A stretch of 64,000 nt of DNA from Campylobacter concisus (GTDB taxonomy: Bacteria; Campylobacterota; Campylobacteria; Campylobacterales; Campylobacteraceae). The notes under the pieces are model-generated. The model worked only from the letters and a program-made list of their open reading frames with translations, was not told the DNA's origin and searched no databases. The stretch spans positions 1-64,000 of the forward strand of contig NZ_JAAKZC010000004.1 in the NCBI RefSeq assembly GCF_015230015.1, given 5' to 3'. Positions within the stretch are counted from its first letter, which is position 1; every line of letters begins with the position of its first letter. A program made the position numbers and the translations under genes. Of the stretch, positions 1-8,495 are shown piece after piece.

Positions 1-48
1 AAGATTGACTAATAGTTTAACAATTATAAGTTAAAAGAACAACGATAA

Positions 49-126
49 GAAAAAGGCTTTATTAACGTTGAAGTTAAAGGTGGTTTCTCGTTTCGTGAGC
101 TGGAATTATATATGAGGGATGCTTAA
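49..126 (+). other. Possible 3' end remnant of a lost gene
   Basis: An open stretch of 25 codons lies between an in-frame TAA and a TAA at 124-126, reading approximately NVEVKGGFSFRELELYMRDA at its end. It has no start codon or ribosome-binding site and faces the adhesin gene. It may be the tail of a decayed gene, perhaps one linked to the adhesin's export, but nothing identifies it. The rest of 1-184 shows nothing else. Confidence 0.15.
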
Positions 127-184
127 AGACAGTTGAAATAATTGCAAAATATTTTATAAATTGAAATTTTATTTTCTACATAAT

Positions 185-216
185 AAATTTAGAGAGCTTC
201 CTTGCTCTCTAAATTT
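185..216. terminator. Bidirectional hairpin terminator downstream of adhesin
   Basis: A perfect 12-bp stem (AATTTAGAGAGC / GCTCTCTAAATT) with a 6-nt loop sits 30 bp past the adhesin stop codon. A T-rich run follows on the + strand. It is well placed to end the leftward adhesin transcript. Confidence 0.6.
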
Positions 217-246
217 TGTTTTATCACTAAATTTACATGTTTATGA

Positions 247-1041
247 TTATATAGGTTGTATTACTTCATCTTTGATCTCGACAGTAACAGTTCTTCCACC
301 AGTATCATTTGTATATGTAGTGTAACCATTTGTTGATTCACCTTTTTTCCAACCAGCATCTTTAAATTCTACTTTATCGCCAGCATCTGCTGTGATCTTT
401 AATGTATTGTCATTATCTGTTAAACTCAATACATCAGATAATTTTACACTTAAAGTAGTGTTTTGACCCTTGTTGGAGATATTAAGCTCTTCAAAATTAT
501 GTGCTTGGCTTGCAATATTACTTAAATTTATAGTCGTTCCTGGATTTGTGATAGTTAGTTTATCATAACCATCTCCACCATTTATATCGCTCTTGCCTGT
601 TAGAGTGTTATCTGTGATATCTTTATTACCAACTTCAACAGTATCATCTCCCGCACCTAATTTTACAGTTGAGCCAATAATAGCATTATTTACTTTTATA
701 AGGTCATTACCGTCACCAGTAGTAACAGTAGAATTTACTATTTTATTGCCAACTGTAAGGGTATTGCTACCATTGCCTAAATTTATATCAGAATATTCTC
801 TTATCCAATTACCAACAGTTACCACGTCATTGCCGCTTCCTGCCTTAACCGTTGACTCATCAATATCTCTAGCAACTTTTAGCATGTTGGTACCATCGCC
901 TAAATCAACACTAGAGTGATTATTTATCCGGCCACCCCAGCCATCAACTACCGTAATCACATCATCGCCGTCTCCTGTGGTGATATTGGCGCCTTTAACG
1001 ATACGCTTTGCAGTAATTTCAAAGTTGCGATTACGATCCAA
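247..1041 (-). CDS. Adhesin fragment 3: GD-rich repeats and T1SS C-terminus
   Basis: This 264-aa stretch has five or more repeats of the type STVxxGxGNDxVTVGN, which resemble RTX nonapeptide-like beta-roll turns that bind calcium. A C-terminal region follows with FEELNIS, DVLSLTDNDNTLKITADAGDKVEF, W and G residues and VTVEIKDE. That arrangement is typical of the secretion-signal end of LapA-like proteins. It lies in the same frame as the preceding fragment, 17 sense codons after the TGA, so the apparent TTG start at 1041 is unlikely to be a natural start. Confidence 0.7.
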   Translation of the reverse strand: MDRNRNFEITAKRIVKGANITTGDGDDVITVVDGWGGRINNHSSVDLGDGTNMLKVARDIDESTVKAGSGNDVVTVGNWIREYSDINLGNGSNTLTVGNKIVNSTVTTGDGNDLIKVNNAIIGSTVKLGAGDDTVEVGNKDITDNTLTGKSDINGGDGYDKLTITNPGTTINLSNIASQAHNFEELNISNKGQNTTLSVKLSDVLSLTDNDNTLKITADAGDKVEFKDAGWKKGESTNGYTTYTNDTGGRTVTVEIKDEVIQPI

Positions 1042-1092
1042 ATCTATATCATTTTGAAGATTACTTGCATCGATATTATTTGGATGTGAAAT

Positions 1093-2373
1093 TCATATTT
1101 GATTTGTTTGCCAAATAGCATCCCCATCTATCTTAGTAGTTGTAAAGTCAAAGACAACCTTATCTTTGGTTACCTGGCTTTTGTTTCCAGCTTTATCAAC
1201 AAAGTAAGCCTCGGCCTCGACATAACGTCCACTGGCATTTTTACCAAAGACACCAACTATCTTTGTTTCTTGGTCTTGATTGGTCGCTTTCCAGCCCATG
1301 TAGCCTTTGTCTATATCTTCTTGAGTTACGACTCTACGTGTATCAGGTGCACTAGTCCAGGCAGGGACAAGTTTGCCATTTTGTTCAATCATATAGTTTG
1401 ATTTAACGGTGTAATATAGCTCATCTCCAACCTTAACCGAACCATCTTTTGGAAGATCGATCTTCCATGCGATACGTCCTGGATTTTCATTTGCAAGGTT
1501 TTCACCCCAGCTAAATTTACCATCGTTATTTTTATCTTCGATAAATTCAACTCTTGCATCCACTATCTTCGTATCAACAGTTATGGTTACTGGATCAGCC
1601 TCGGCTGTGTTGCCAGCTTTGTCAGTAGTTTTTACCTTCAGCTCATGCTCGCCCTCACTAAGCGGTGTGCTCACTTTAAAACTCCAAGTGCCGTCAGCTT
1701 TTGCCACTTCCTGACCGATCTTGTTTGTACCATCAAAGATCTCAACAATTGAGCCAGCTTCAGCCTTGCCTGATAGGGTTGGTGTGTTGTCATTTGTTAG
1801 GCCTTTTAGTGTTTTGTCTTCAACTGTCACATCATTGCCCTTAACATTGCCATTTACAACGCCGCCCATAACATCGTCTATAACGCTATCAAATGTAACC
1901 TTAGTACTTGTATCTACTGTTATAGTAGCTGGGTCAGAGGCCTTGATCGCGTTTGTGGCTGGAGATGAGGCTGTGATACTATGAGCGCCTTCACCAAGTG
2001 GAGTGGTCGGAGTGATAGACCAGTTGCCAAATTTATCGGTTGTTGTGCTACCTATCTTAGTTGTGCCATCGTATAGCTCTACCACTGAGTTAGGATCTGC
2101 TTTGCCGTTAAATGTCGGAGTGCTGTCGTTTGTTAGCCCTTTTTTAGTTACACCATTTACTGCTACGTCGTTATCTTTGATATTGCCATTTACGATACCG
2201 CCTGCAACGTCGTCGATCACCTCTGTGATAGTGACAACATTTACGTTCGCTAAGAATGCAAAACTTAAATTGCTTCCACTATCGTTACCATTTAGGTTAA
2301 GGTGGTCTGTGATAGTAGCATCAACACCTGTTGCATGTACATAATCTGACTTCACAACGCCATTTTCATACAT
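1093..2373 (-). CDS. Adhesin fragment 2: Ig-like repeats
   Basis: This 426-aa stretch holds the end of a third ~150-aa unit, then two clear bacterial Ig-like repeats of about 95 aa. Each repeat contains VIDDVxGGxVNGNxKxNDVxV, LTNDxTPTxxGKA and VxIxDGTxKIG, followed by a strand ending VTITVDT. A further beta domain (about 290-420) follows. The two repeats are very alike, which points to tandem duplication. The first start-like codon (ATG 2373) probably lies inside the original gene, because the upstream frame continues coherently from the previous fragment after a small indel. It ends at an in-frame TGA. Confidence 0.7.
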   Translation of the reverse strand: MYENGVVKSDYVHATGVDATITDHLNLNGNDSGSNLSFAFLANVNVVTITEVIDDVAGGIVNGNIKDNDVAVNGVTKKGLTNDSTPTFNGKADPNSVVELYDGTTKIGSTTTDKFGNWSITPTTPLGEGAHSITASSPATNAIKASDPATITVDTSTKVTFDSVIDDVMGGVVNGNVKGNDVTVEDKTLKGLTNDNTPTLSGKAEAGSIVEIFDGTNKIGQEVAKADGTWSFKVSTPLSEGEHELKVKTTDKAGNTAEADPVTITVDTKIVDARVEFIEDKNNDGKFSWGENLANENPGRIAWKIDLPKDGSVKVGDELYYTVKSNYMIEQNGKLVPAWTSAPDTRRVVTQEDIDKGYMGWKATNQDQETKIVGVFGKNASGRYVEAEAYFVDKAGNKSQVTKDKVVFDFTTTKIDGDAIWQTNQI

Positions 2374-2634
2374 ATTATATAGTGGCCACGCCAGTTATTT
2401 CGATAGCGTTATTATTTAGCGCTGGGATGCCTGCATGTGTGACATTACCAGCTGCATCGACCTCGTCAAAAGTCACAGTGCCGTTAGCCGCTTTGTGAAT
2501 GATAAATGCCTTAACAAATGTTGGCTCTGGGTTATTTGCTGGGTATTGTTTTACACCAGTGTCGGCATAAATTTTGTTGTAGTCAGTTATGGCAACTGTT
2601 AGTTTATCGCTGTCTGAGAACACTTTTGGCAATG

Positions 2635-4761
2635 TTATGGAGCTGTAGTGTGGCTGATATCACCGTCTTTTATAGCGTCAGCTACTTTTATACAGGCAGT
2701 TAATGCACCTGAGCCGCTTCCTGACTCGCTTGGACTATATATTTTATTGCCTTCTATAAATTCAACAGTTGGGGCTTGCATCTTTTCTCTATTTGTATAT
2801 CTAGGATTCATGCTTACACTTGAACCATCTTCGCCAGTTATATCTACTCGTATACCACGTGATGTTGTTAAAAAGTTAGTAGTTGTAGGCATATCGTGGA
2901 TATCTATACCAAATTTCTCACCAGCACCATTTGTAGATGTAAGACCTGATTTGATAACTGTCTTATCATCAGCTGAAGTGATCTGATCAACTGTCATAGA
3001 GCCATCAGCTGCTTTATGAACTAAGAAATATTTATAAGCAGTCGTATCTGTGCCACCTGTTGCGGCTAAAGATGCAGCAATAGGTCCAAAACCATATTTT
3101 ACGGTTATAACGTCGCCATCTTGGATATTGTCAGGTAATGATATACGAGCTGTGGTGTGGTTTATGTCACCATCAAGTGCAGCCGTGGCTCTATTATACC
3201 TCCTAGTAGTATCTATGTTGCCAGTTTTCATATCGCTTAAAACATTACCATTCTTATCAAACTCTACAAATTCAACGTCAGCCATTTTGACATTTTCAAA
3301 TTTAACACTCGAAGTAGTTTTAAGAGTTGTACCTTCTAACTGAGCTGTGATACTAGCTGCATTTCCGAGGGCTGTTTGGTAGTGGTTATAGTTATAGCCA
3401 ACCTTTATGCCATTATCGCCGTCAAATACGTTGTTACCTTTTGTATCCATAACGCTTGTAACGTTGCCACTAGCATCTTTATGAACTGTGTAATAGTCAT
3501 TTATACCCGTGCCTACAACGTGGATCTTGCTGCCGTCTTTTGCCAAATTTGGTATGCTGATAGTTGCAGTAGCTTTTGCGCCGTCCTCAGCATAGTTCTC
3601 GCCTCTTGTGATAGTGCCGTTGCTATCTGTATCATCATTAAATTTGATAGCAAATTTATCTGGAGAAGTCGTCTCGCCTATGGCTGTGTTGCCAGCTGCG
3701 TCAGTTGCTTTTGCCGTCACTGGAGTATTGTCTTTTGTCGCGTCGTCGCTGATAGTGACCTTACCGCTGTTTGAATCAAGCTTGAAAGCACCTGTAGGAG
3801 CTGTCGTCTTGCCAGGGGTGCTATCTACGACCCAGCCAGCGCTTGGATTTTTGACCACGGTTATAGTTTGCGTGTTGCCACCATTATCTGTGTATGAAAT
3901 TTCAACCTTTGTCGCGTCATTGTCGTGAGGCACTACATCAACTGTGCCGTCAGCCTTTGGAGTGAGATCTGCCTGCGGCGGTACAACGTCTGATACTGGA
4001 GTAGTAGCTGGAGTACCATTGCCTGCATCATCTTTTGGAGTAACTTTTACCTCAGTACCTGGTTTTAATGGTTCATTATTTGGTGTAGGAACATTAAATG
4101 TACCATCAGGATTTACTGGGACTGTAACTGGGGTATGACCAGGAATTTCAACAGTTACAGTGGTATTTGGATCAGGATTTGGAACCTTACCAGTTACTAC
4201 TGTTGAAGTGTTGTTAATTGGATCTAGAGTTACTGTTGGGGTAGTAGTATCTACAAAACCAGCGTCACCACCAGCATTATCGGCTGCGCCACTTACACCG
4301 CCTATCCTCTCAGCGCCTCTTGCGCTGTTTAGATCACCTATCGAGCGGAAATTTTCATTGATATTTGAGTAGTGACCACCCTCATCAAACGACGCTGCAC
4401 CAAGGCTAACGCCATCTCCGCCGCCAGCTGCGGCTGCATTACCGCCAGCGGCAGTCTCCTCTAGTTTAGTTAGATCCTCACCATTTAGCAACGCCTTTTG
4501 CAAGTCGCTAACATCGGCTACTTTATTTGAATTTTGTCCCGCGACTACATTTTCGTCAAGTTTTAACGATTCATCACCCAAAATGGTGACATCTTTGCCA
4601 TTATCCATTGAAACTACGGCTTTTGAGGAAGCCAAAGAGGTTTTGATTACTTCGCCTATATAAAGAGCGTCGCCAGCTTTTAGTACGCGGCTTACTCCGT
4701 TTTGATCTATGGCTACGACCAATCCTGAAATTTGTTTGATAACTCCTACTTGAGTTTGCAT
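2635..4761 (-). CDS. Adhesin fragment 1: N-terminal retention module and first repeats
   Basis: This 708-aa stretch starts MQTQVGVIKQISGLVVAIDQ and has the short beta-rich module, with a GDALYIGEVIKT-type core, typical of retention domains in LapA-like adhesins. An alanine/glycine-rich linker follows (about residues 95-150), then a Thr/Pro-rich Ig-like unit (about 170-340) and two related units of roughly 150 aa ending in VEFVEFDKNGN and VEFIEGNK. Each unit contains an HTTAxIxLP or TATISIP strand. It ends at TAA 2635-2637 because of a frameshift; the reading continues in the next frame at 2632. If translated alone it would lack any secretion signal and could not be exported. Confidence 0.75.
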   Translation of the reverse strand: MQTQVGVIKQISGLVVAIDQNGVSRVLKAGDALYIGEVIKTSLASSKAVVSMDNGKDVTILGDESLKLDENVVAGQNSNKVADVSDLQKALLNGEDLTKLEETAAGGNAAAAGGGDGVSLGAASFDEGGHYSNINENFRSIGDLNSARGAERIGGVSGAADNAGGDAGFVDTTTPTVTLDPINNTSTVVTGKVPNPDPNTTVTVEIPGHTPVTVPVNPDGTFNVPTPNNEPLKPGTEVKVTPKDDAGNGTPATTPVSDVVPPQADLTPKADGTVDVVPHDNDATKVEISYTDNGGNTQTITVVKNPSAGWVVDSTPGKTTAPTGAFKLDSNSGKVTISDDATKDNTPVTAKATDAAGNTAIGETTSPDKFAIKFNDDTDSNGTITRGENYAEDGAKATATISIPNLAKDGSKIHVVGTGINDYYTVHKDASGNVTSVMDTKGNNVFDGDNGIKVGYNYNHYQTALGNAASITAQLEGTTLKTTSSVKFENVKMADVEFVEFDKNGNVLSDMKTGNIDTTRRYNRATAALDGDINHTTARISLPDNIQDGDVITVKYGFGPIAASLAATGGTDTTAYKYFLVHKAADGSMTVDQITSADDKTVIKSGLTSTNGAGEKFGIDIHDMPTTTNFLTTSRGIRVDITGEDGSSVSMNPRYTNREKMQAPTVEFIEGNKIYSPSESGSGSGALTACIKVADAIKDGDISHTTAP

Positions 4762-4845
4762 GTCTATCCTTATCGTAAAAAAATTTACGTAATTTTAAGA
4801 CATCTTAATCCTCTTTGTAAATTGTGCCTTGGTACATTTGTGACA

Positions 4846-5220
4846 TTATTGTGCTGCGATAACATCAATTTCTACAAGTGCATCTTTTGGCAAAGTCTTC
4901 ACAGCCACCGTGCTTCTAGCTGGATATGGCTCTTTAAAAAATTTAGCGTATGTGACATTTACCTTGGCAAAATCTGCCATATCTGCTAAAAATATCGTAG
5001 TCTTTACAACATTATCAAAACTAAGTCCAGCCTCAGCCAAAATGTTTTGCAAATTTGTAAGTGACTGCTGCGCCTGAGCCTCTACATTGCTGCCTGCAAA
5101 CTCGCCCCCTGGTGTGACGCCAAGCTGCCCTGAGATAAATAAAAATCCATTCGCGCTAATCGCCTGAGAGTATGGTCCGATCGCTTGTGGAGCGTTTTTT
5201 GTTGAAATTTGTTTTTTCAT
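4846..5220 (-). CDS. ridA: RidA family reactive intermediate deaminase
   Basis: This 124-aa YjgF/YER057c/UK114 protein hydrolyses reactive enamine/imine intermediates released by PLP enzymes such as threonine dehydratase. Family hallmarks are visible: APQAIGPYSQAI near the N-terminus, FISGQLGVTPGGE, a QxxxxLxNLQNIL helix, and the catalytic region PARSTVAVKTLPKDALVEIDVIA with its conserved arginine. The start at 5220 (MKKQIS) is chosen because AGGAGA lies just upstream and family proteins begin there; a longer reading to 5280 adds 20 residues with no ribosome-binding site. It stands alone, divergent from the next gene. Confidence 0.9.
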   Translation of the reverse strand: MKKQISTKNAPQAIGPYSQAISANGFLFISGQLGVTPGGEFAGSNVEAQAQQSLTNLQNILAEAGLSFDNVVKTTIFLADMADFAKVNVTYAKFFKEPYPARSTVAVKTLPKDALVEIDVIAAQ

Positions 5221-5284
5221 ATCTTCTCCTTTAAATTTTGGCAAAATCCTACTATAAATTTCTAAATTTTTAGGCACCAAAGGC

Positions 5285-5290
5285 TATAAT
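5285..5290 (+). promoter_or_regulatory. -10 box TATAAT for the 5315 gene
   Basis: TATAAT within GCTATAATG lies 25 bp before the start codon of the rightward hypothetical gene. The same GCTATAAT context recurs upstream of the genes at 13890 and 15341. This fits Campylobacter sigma-70 promoters, which rely on an extended -10. Confidence 0.6.
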
Positions 5291-5314
5291 GAGCAAAATT
5301 TCAAAAGGACAAAG

Positions 5315-5788
5315 ATGCAAATAACCCTTGCACCAAACGAATTTTTAGATGACTACGTGCTTAATGCTCAGCTTGCCAAAAACGCCGGCATCTCATCAAA
5401 TGCCTATCTTTTTTGGAAAAATGCTATCATCGCTAAATTTGAAAACTCACGCATCGTTTTTCTTAGAAAAAAGAGCGTCCCAGAGAAATTTGCGAGCGCC
5501 TTACAAGCCTGCACGCCGCTAGATGGACTTATCCCAACTGGCGTCTTTTGTTCATTTACCTCGCTTGCACCTTCGCACCTTGTCGCCAAAAATGGCTCTA
5601 AAATTTATGAGCTTTTTGAATTTCATGAAATTTGCGGTATCAAATTTTTAAATTTAAAGAAATTTTATGATGATTTAAAGCTTAACTACTCGTATAGGAT
5701 TTACATCGAAAAGTGCAAATTTTTCTCGCCAGCACCCTTTGAAAAACGCATAAAACTAACTGATACTATGTGTCTTGGCTACTACTAG
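5315..5788 (+). CDS. Conserved hypothetical protein, 157 aa
   Basis: The protein starts MQITLAPNEFLDDYVLNAQLAK after AAAAGGAC. It is rich in aromatic and lysine residues and has no signal peptide or membrane span. I recognise no domain. Amino-acid make-up and codon use match the host. Its 3' end overlaps the convergent gene (5766-6305) by 23 bp. Confidence 0.7.
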   Translation: MQITLAPNEFLDDYVLNAQLAKNAGISSNAYLFWKNAIIAKFENSRIVFLRKKSVPEKFASALQACTPLDGLIPTGVFCSFTSLAPSHLVAKNGSKIYELFEFHEICGIKFLNLKKFYDDLKLNYSYRIYIEKCKFFSPAPFEKRIKLTDTMCLGYY

Positions 5789-6305
5789 CCACCTCGTAAA
5801 CGATTAGCGCCTCAGTTTTGTAGCCCCCTATCCTATCTTTATATAGTAAAATTTCGTCGTTTTCTCTTTTGGCGTAAATTTTAATGTGAGCGGAGTTTGT
5901 GCTCTCGTTGTAGTCTTCATATATAAATTTAAACTCTTCGCTACTCAGCGTGATAAACTGCAGTGCTTGAAACGAAACAGCAAAGACCAACTCCTCGCTA
6001 ATGTCACTTGCTCTAAATTTATCAGCTAATTTCACAACAAACAACCCCACATCACTAAAATACTCTTCAGGGCTCTCATACTCGCTTTCAAAGACCACTA
6101 TCTCATTTAGCGACCACTCATTTTGTGTCTTATTTTCTTCAAATTTCTGCCCTTTTTTGATGGCAGCTTTTAAAAATATCCCTTGTGGTTTTGAGACAAA
6201 GCCCTCGTCCAGAATTTGCTTTAGCTTTAAATTTATAATTTCACTTTTGGTTTTTGTGAAAAATTTAAGTAGTGGCTTTGCTTGATCGTTGCAAAAAGTT
6301 TTCAT
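5766..6305 (-). CDS. Conserved hypothetical protein, 179 aa
   Basis: A soluble, acidic protein of 179 aa starting MKTFCNDQAKPLLKF. The middle has EYESPEEYFSDVGLFVVKLADKF and a lysine/glutamate-rich C-terminus that looks beta-rich. No family is recognised. It follows the fumarase genes in the same direction but is separated from them by a 9-bp-stem hairpin, so it is probably transcribed separately or by read-through. Confidence 0.7.
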   Translation of the reverse strand: MKTFCNDQAKPLLKFFTKTKSEIINLKLKQILDEGFVSKPQGIFLKAAIKKGQKFEENKTQNEWSLNEIVVFESEYESPEEYFSDVGLFVVKLADKFRASDISEELVFAVSFQALQFITLSSEEFKFIYEDYNESTNSAHIKIYAKRENDEILLYKDRIGGYKTEALIVYEVASSSQDT

Positions 6306-6317
6306 TTTGGGAGAAAT

Positions 6318-6342
6318 TCCGCTAGCTTAGGCTGCTAGCGGA
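6318..6342 (-). terminator. Hairpin after fumarase genes
   Basis: TCCGCTAGC / GCTAGCGGA forms a perfect 9-bp stem with a 7-nt loop, 7 bp beyond the stop codon of the fumarase beta gene. The T-run is weak, so termination may be partial. Confidence 0.5.
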
Positions 6343-6348
6343 TCAAAT

Positions 6349-6909
6349 TTAGATCTTTTTATAAGGTGCTTGACCGACTTCGTAGAAGTTATTGCCCTCG
6401 CAGTCGATAGCGACTATCGCTGGGAAGTCCTCTACTGTGAGTCTTGCAACTGCCTCTGGTCCTAGCTCTGGATATGCCAAGACTTCGTATTTTTTGATAC
6501 TTTGGCTAATGACCGCTCCGATACCACCGATAGCGACCATATAAACACAGCATGATTTTTTCATAGCCTCGACTACGGCGTCGTTACGGTAACCCTTGCC
6601 GATCATGCCATTTATGCCAACTTCGTTTATCATGGTTGGTGTGTATTTGTCCATTCTGCCGCTTGTTGTTGGACCTGCTGCGCCGATAGCTTGGTTTGGC
6701 TTGGCTGGAGTTGGTCCGACGTAGTAGATAGTCTCGCCCTTTAGCTCAACTGGCAACTTCTCGCCGCGTGCTAGAGCCTCTGTTAGCGCCTTGTGAGCGG
6801 CGTCACGAGCTGCGATGATAGTGCCTGAGATTAGGACATTGTCGCCTGCTTTTAGGCTTTTTACCACCTCTTTATCAAATGGTGCTGTTATTCTTTTTAC
6901 TTCTGACAT
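6349..6909 (-). CDS. Class I fumarate hydratase, beta subunit
   Basis: This 186-aa protein corresponds to the C-terminal half of class I fumarases (fumarate + water to malate, TCA cycle). It carries LKAGDNVLISGTIIAARDAAHK, YYVGPTPA, GAAGPTTSGRMDKYTP and GKGYRNDAVVEAMKKSCCVYMVAIGGIGAVIS, all typical of the small (swivelling) domain that closes over the iron-sulphur site. It lies 9 bp after the alpha gene in one operon. The two-subunit form cannot be told apart from L-tartrate dehydratase TtdB by motifs alone. Fumarase is more likely for a central metabolic gene in this group. Confidence 0.88.
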   Translation of the reverse strand: MSEVKRITAPFDKEVVKSLKAGDNVLISGTIIAARDAAHKALTEALARGEKLPVELKGETIYYVGPTPAKPNQAIGAAGPTTSGRMDKYTPTMINEVGINGMIGKGYRNDAVVEAMKKSCCVYMVAIGGIGAVISQSIKKYEVLAYPELGPEAVARLTVEDFPAIVAIDCEGNNFYEVGQAPYKKI

Positions 6910-6918
6910 GTTATCTCC

Positions 6919-7764
6919 TTAAAGCTCGGCGTCTGCGTGGCGTGCAGCGTGACAGTTGATGTTTATGGCTACTGGTAGGCCTGCGATGTGGGTTGGATAC
7001 CACTCGACATTTACTTTTATAGCAGTTGTATCGCCGCCAAGTCCTTGAGGACCGACGCCTGTTTGACTAGCAAGCTCAAGTAGCTCCTCTTCAAGCTTTG
7101 CATATCTTGGGTCAGGATTTTTACTATCCACTGGACGAACTGCAGCTTGCTTGGCTAGAAGTGCTGCTTTATCCATAGTGCCACCTATGCCAACGCCTAT
7201 TGTCATTGGAGGGCAAGCGTTTGGTCCAGCGTATTTCACAGCCTCCAAGAAGACCTTTTTAACGCCCTCTACGCCATCAGCTGGCACAAGCATTTTTAAA
7301 ACTGACTTATTCTCGCTACCAAAGCCTTTTGGAGCTACTTTGATCTTAAATTTATCTCCTGGCACGATCCTAGTGTGAATGACCGCTGGAGTGTTGTTTG
7401 TAGTGTTTTTTCTCTCAAAAAGTGGCTCAGCAACGACTGATTTTCTAAGATAGCCCTCAGTGTAGCCCTTCGCAACGCCCTCATTGATCGCATCTTCGAT
7501 ATATCCGCCTTCTATATGCACGTCTTGACCGATCTCTACAAAGACAACTGTCATACCTGTATCTTGACAAATAGGCGCAACACCCTCTTCTGCTAGCTTG
7601 GCATTTTGTAAAATTTTGCCCAAAATGTCTTTTCCAAGAGATGAGCTCTCAGTGGTTTGAGCTTTTGTAAAAGCAGCCTTTAGATCTGGTGTAACGACGT
7701 AACAGGCTTGTTTGCAAAGCTTTGCAACGACCTCTTTTATATCTTTTACGTTTACCGTTCTCAT
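6919..7764 (-). CDS. Class I fumarate hydratase, alpha subunit ([4Fe-4S])
   Basis: This 281-aa catalytic subunit begins MRTVNVKDIKEVVAKLC after a GAGGA ribosome-binding site. Three conserved cysteines that bind the oxygen-sensitive [4Fe-4S] cluster are visible: Cys66 in PICQDTGM, Cys184 in NACPPMTIGVGIGG, and Cys271 in NCHAARH. A KGFGSENKS motif lies near residue 146. It is cotranscribed with the beta subunit. An air-sensitive class I fumarase suits a microaerophile or anaerobe. TtdA (tartrate dehydratase) is the alternative within the same family. Confidence 0.88.
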   Translation of the reverse strand: MRTVNVKDIKEVVAKLCKQACYVVTPDLKAAFTKAQTTESSSLGKDILGKILQNAKLAEEGVAPICQDTGMTVVFVEIGQDVHIEGGYIEDAINEGVAKGYTEGYLRKSVVAEPLFERKNTTNNTPAVIHTRIVPGDKFKIKVAPKGFGSENKSVLKMLVPADGVEGVKKVFLEAVKYAGPNACPPMTIGVGIGGTMDKAALLAKQAAVRPVDSKNPDPRYAKLEEELLELASQTGVGPQGLGGDTTAIKVNVEWYPTHIAGLPVAININCHAARHADAEL

Positions 7765-7922
7765 TTATCCTCCTCGTAAAAAACAATTTTTAATTATATA
7801 AATTATATGTAAAATTTAAGATTAAATTATAATATTAAATTTAATCACCCACCATCGGTGTTTAAATACTCTTAAGCAACTTTGGATAAACTACAACAAA
7901 CTTAAATTTCAAAGGAAAAGTT

Positions 7923-8486
7923 ATGAATTCGTTAGTCATCGTGATACTTGTTATCGCAGTCATTTTTGTCTTTTTCATCAGCCTTTACAACTCGCTTGTT
8001 GCAAAGCAAAACCAGGTAAAAAGCGTGGAGGCTGGCATCGATGCACAGCTAAAAAGAAGATATGACCTCATACCAAATTTAGTAGCTACTGCAAAAGAGT
8101 ACATGGTGCATGAAAAAGGCCTGCTAGAAAACATCACTGCCCTTAGAGAGAGTGCTAGAAGCGCCTCTACAAATGAGGAGAAATTTGAGCTAAATAACAA
8201 AATTTCAAGCTTGCTAAATGGTTTAAGAGTTAGCGTAGAAAACTACCCAGACCTAAAAGCAAATCAAAATTTACTTCACATCCAAAGCACACTAAACGAG
8301 GTCGAAGAGCAAATTTCAGCTGCCAGACGCGCTTACAACTCAGCTGTTGAAATTTACAACAACGCCACACAGATGTTTCCTTCAAACATCGTAGCTTCAA
8401 TGTTTGGCTTTCACAAAGATGTATTTTTTGATATCCCAGAAAATGAAGCAGCTGCTCCAAACATCGGTGATCTTTTTAAAAAATAA
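7923..8486 (+). CDS. LemA family protein
   Basis: A 187-aa LemA protein with one N-terminal membrane span (about residues 4-24) followed by the family core: NSLVAKQNQVKSVEAGIDAQLKRRYDLIPNLVATAKEYMVHEKGLLE, a helical bundle, and NxxVASMFGF in the C-terminal third. The bulk should face the cytoplasm or periplasm as a coiled bundle. The ribosome-binding site AAAGGAAAAG precedes the start. It is followed 9 bp later by a DUF3137 gene, a frequent LemA partner. The molecular role is unknown. Confidence 0.88.
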   Translation: MNSLVIVILVIAVIFVFFISLYNSLVAKQNQVKSVEAGIDAQLKRRYDLIPNLVATAKEYMVHEKGLLENITALRESARSASTNEEKFELNNKISSLLNGLRVSVENYPDLKANQNLLHIQSTLNEVEEQISAARRAYNSAVEIYNNATQMFPSNIVASMFGFHKDVFFDIPENEAAAPNIGDLFKK

Positions 8487-8495
8487 GGCATAAAA

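Larger units (their letters stand above)
247..4761 (-). pseudogene. Giant LapA/BapA-like type I secreted adhesin, disrupted
   Basis: Four open stretches (4761-2635, 2632-2375, 2373-1093, 1041-247) together spell one adhesin of about 1,500 codons. It has an N-terminal retention-type module, Ig-like repeats, RTX-like GD-rich repeats and a C-terminal type I secretion region. The first break (near 2640) is a one-base loss: repeat logic predicts HTTAPITLP continuing across it. The second (2374-2380) is another frameshift, in ITGVA/YNMYENG. The third, TGA at 1093-1095, is in frame: the same frame continues with ISHPNNIDASNLQND into the final segment. The intact protein would be a surface adhesin for biofilm or host-cell attachment, exported by a TolC-type system not seen here. 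As read, the secretion signal is separated from the N-terminus, so the gene should be off. Confidence 0.8.

Noticed and set aside
593..919. Opposite-strand open frame across the adhesin GD-rich repeats
   Set aside because: It mirrors the repeat periodicity of the adhesin on the other strand and has no start site or domain; a shadow frame.
247..4761. Programmed frameshifting or selenocysteine at the adhesin breaks
   Set aside because: No slippery heptamer at either frameshift, and no SECIS-like hairpin was apparent after the TGA; three breaks favour mutation or sequence error.
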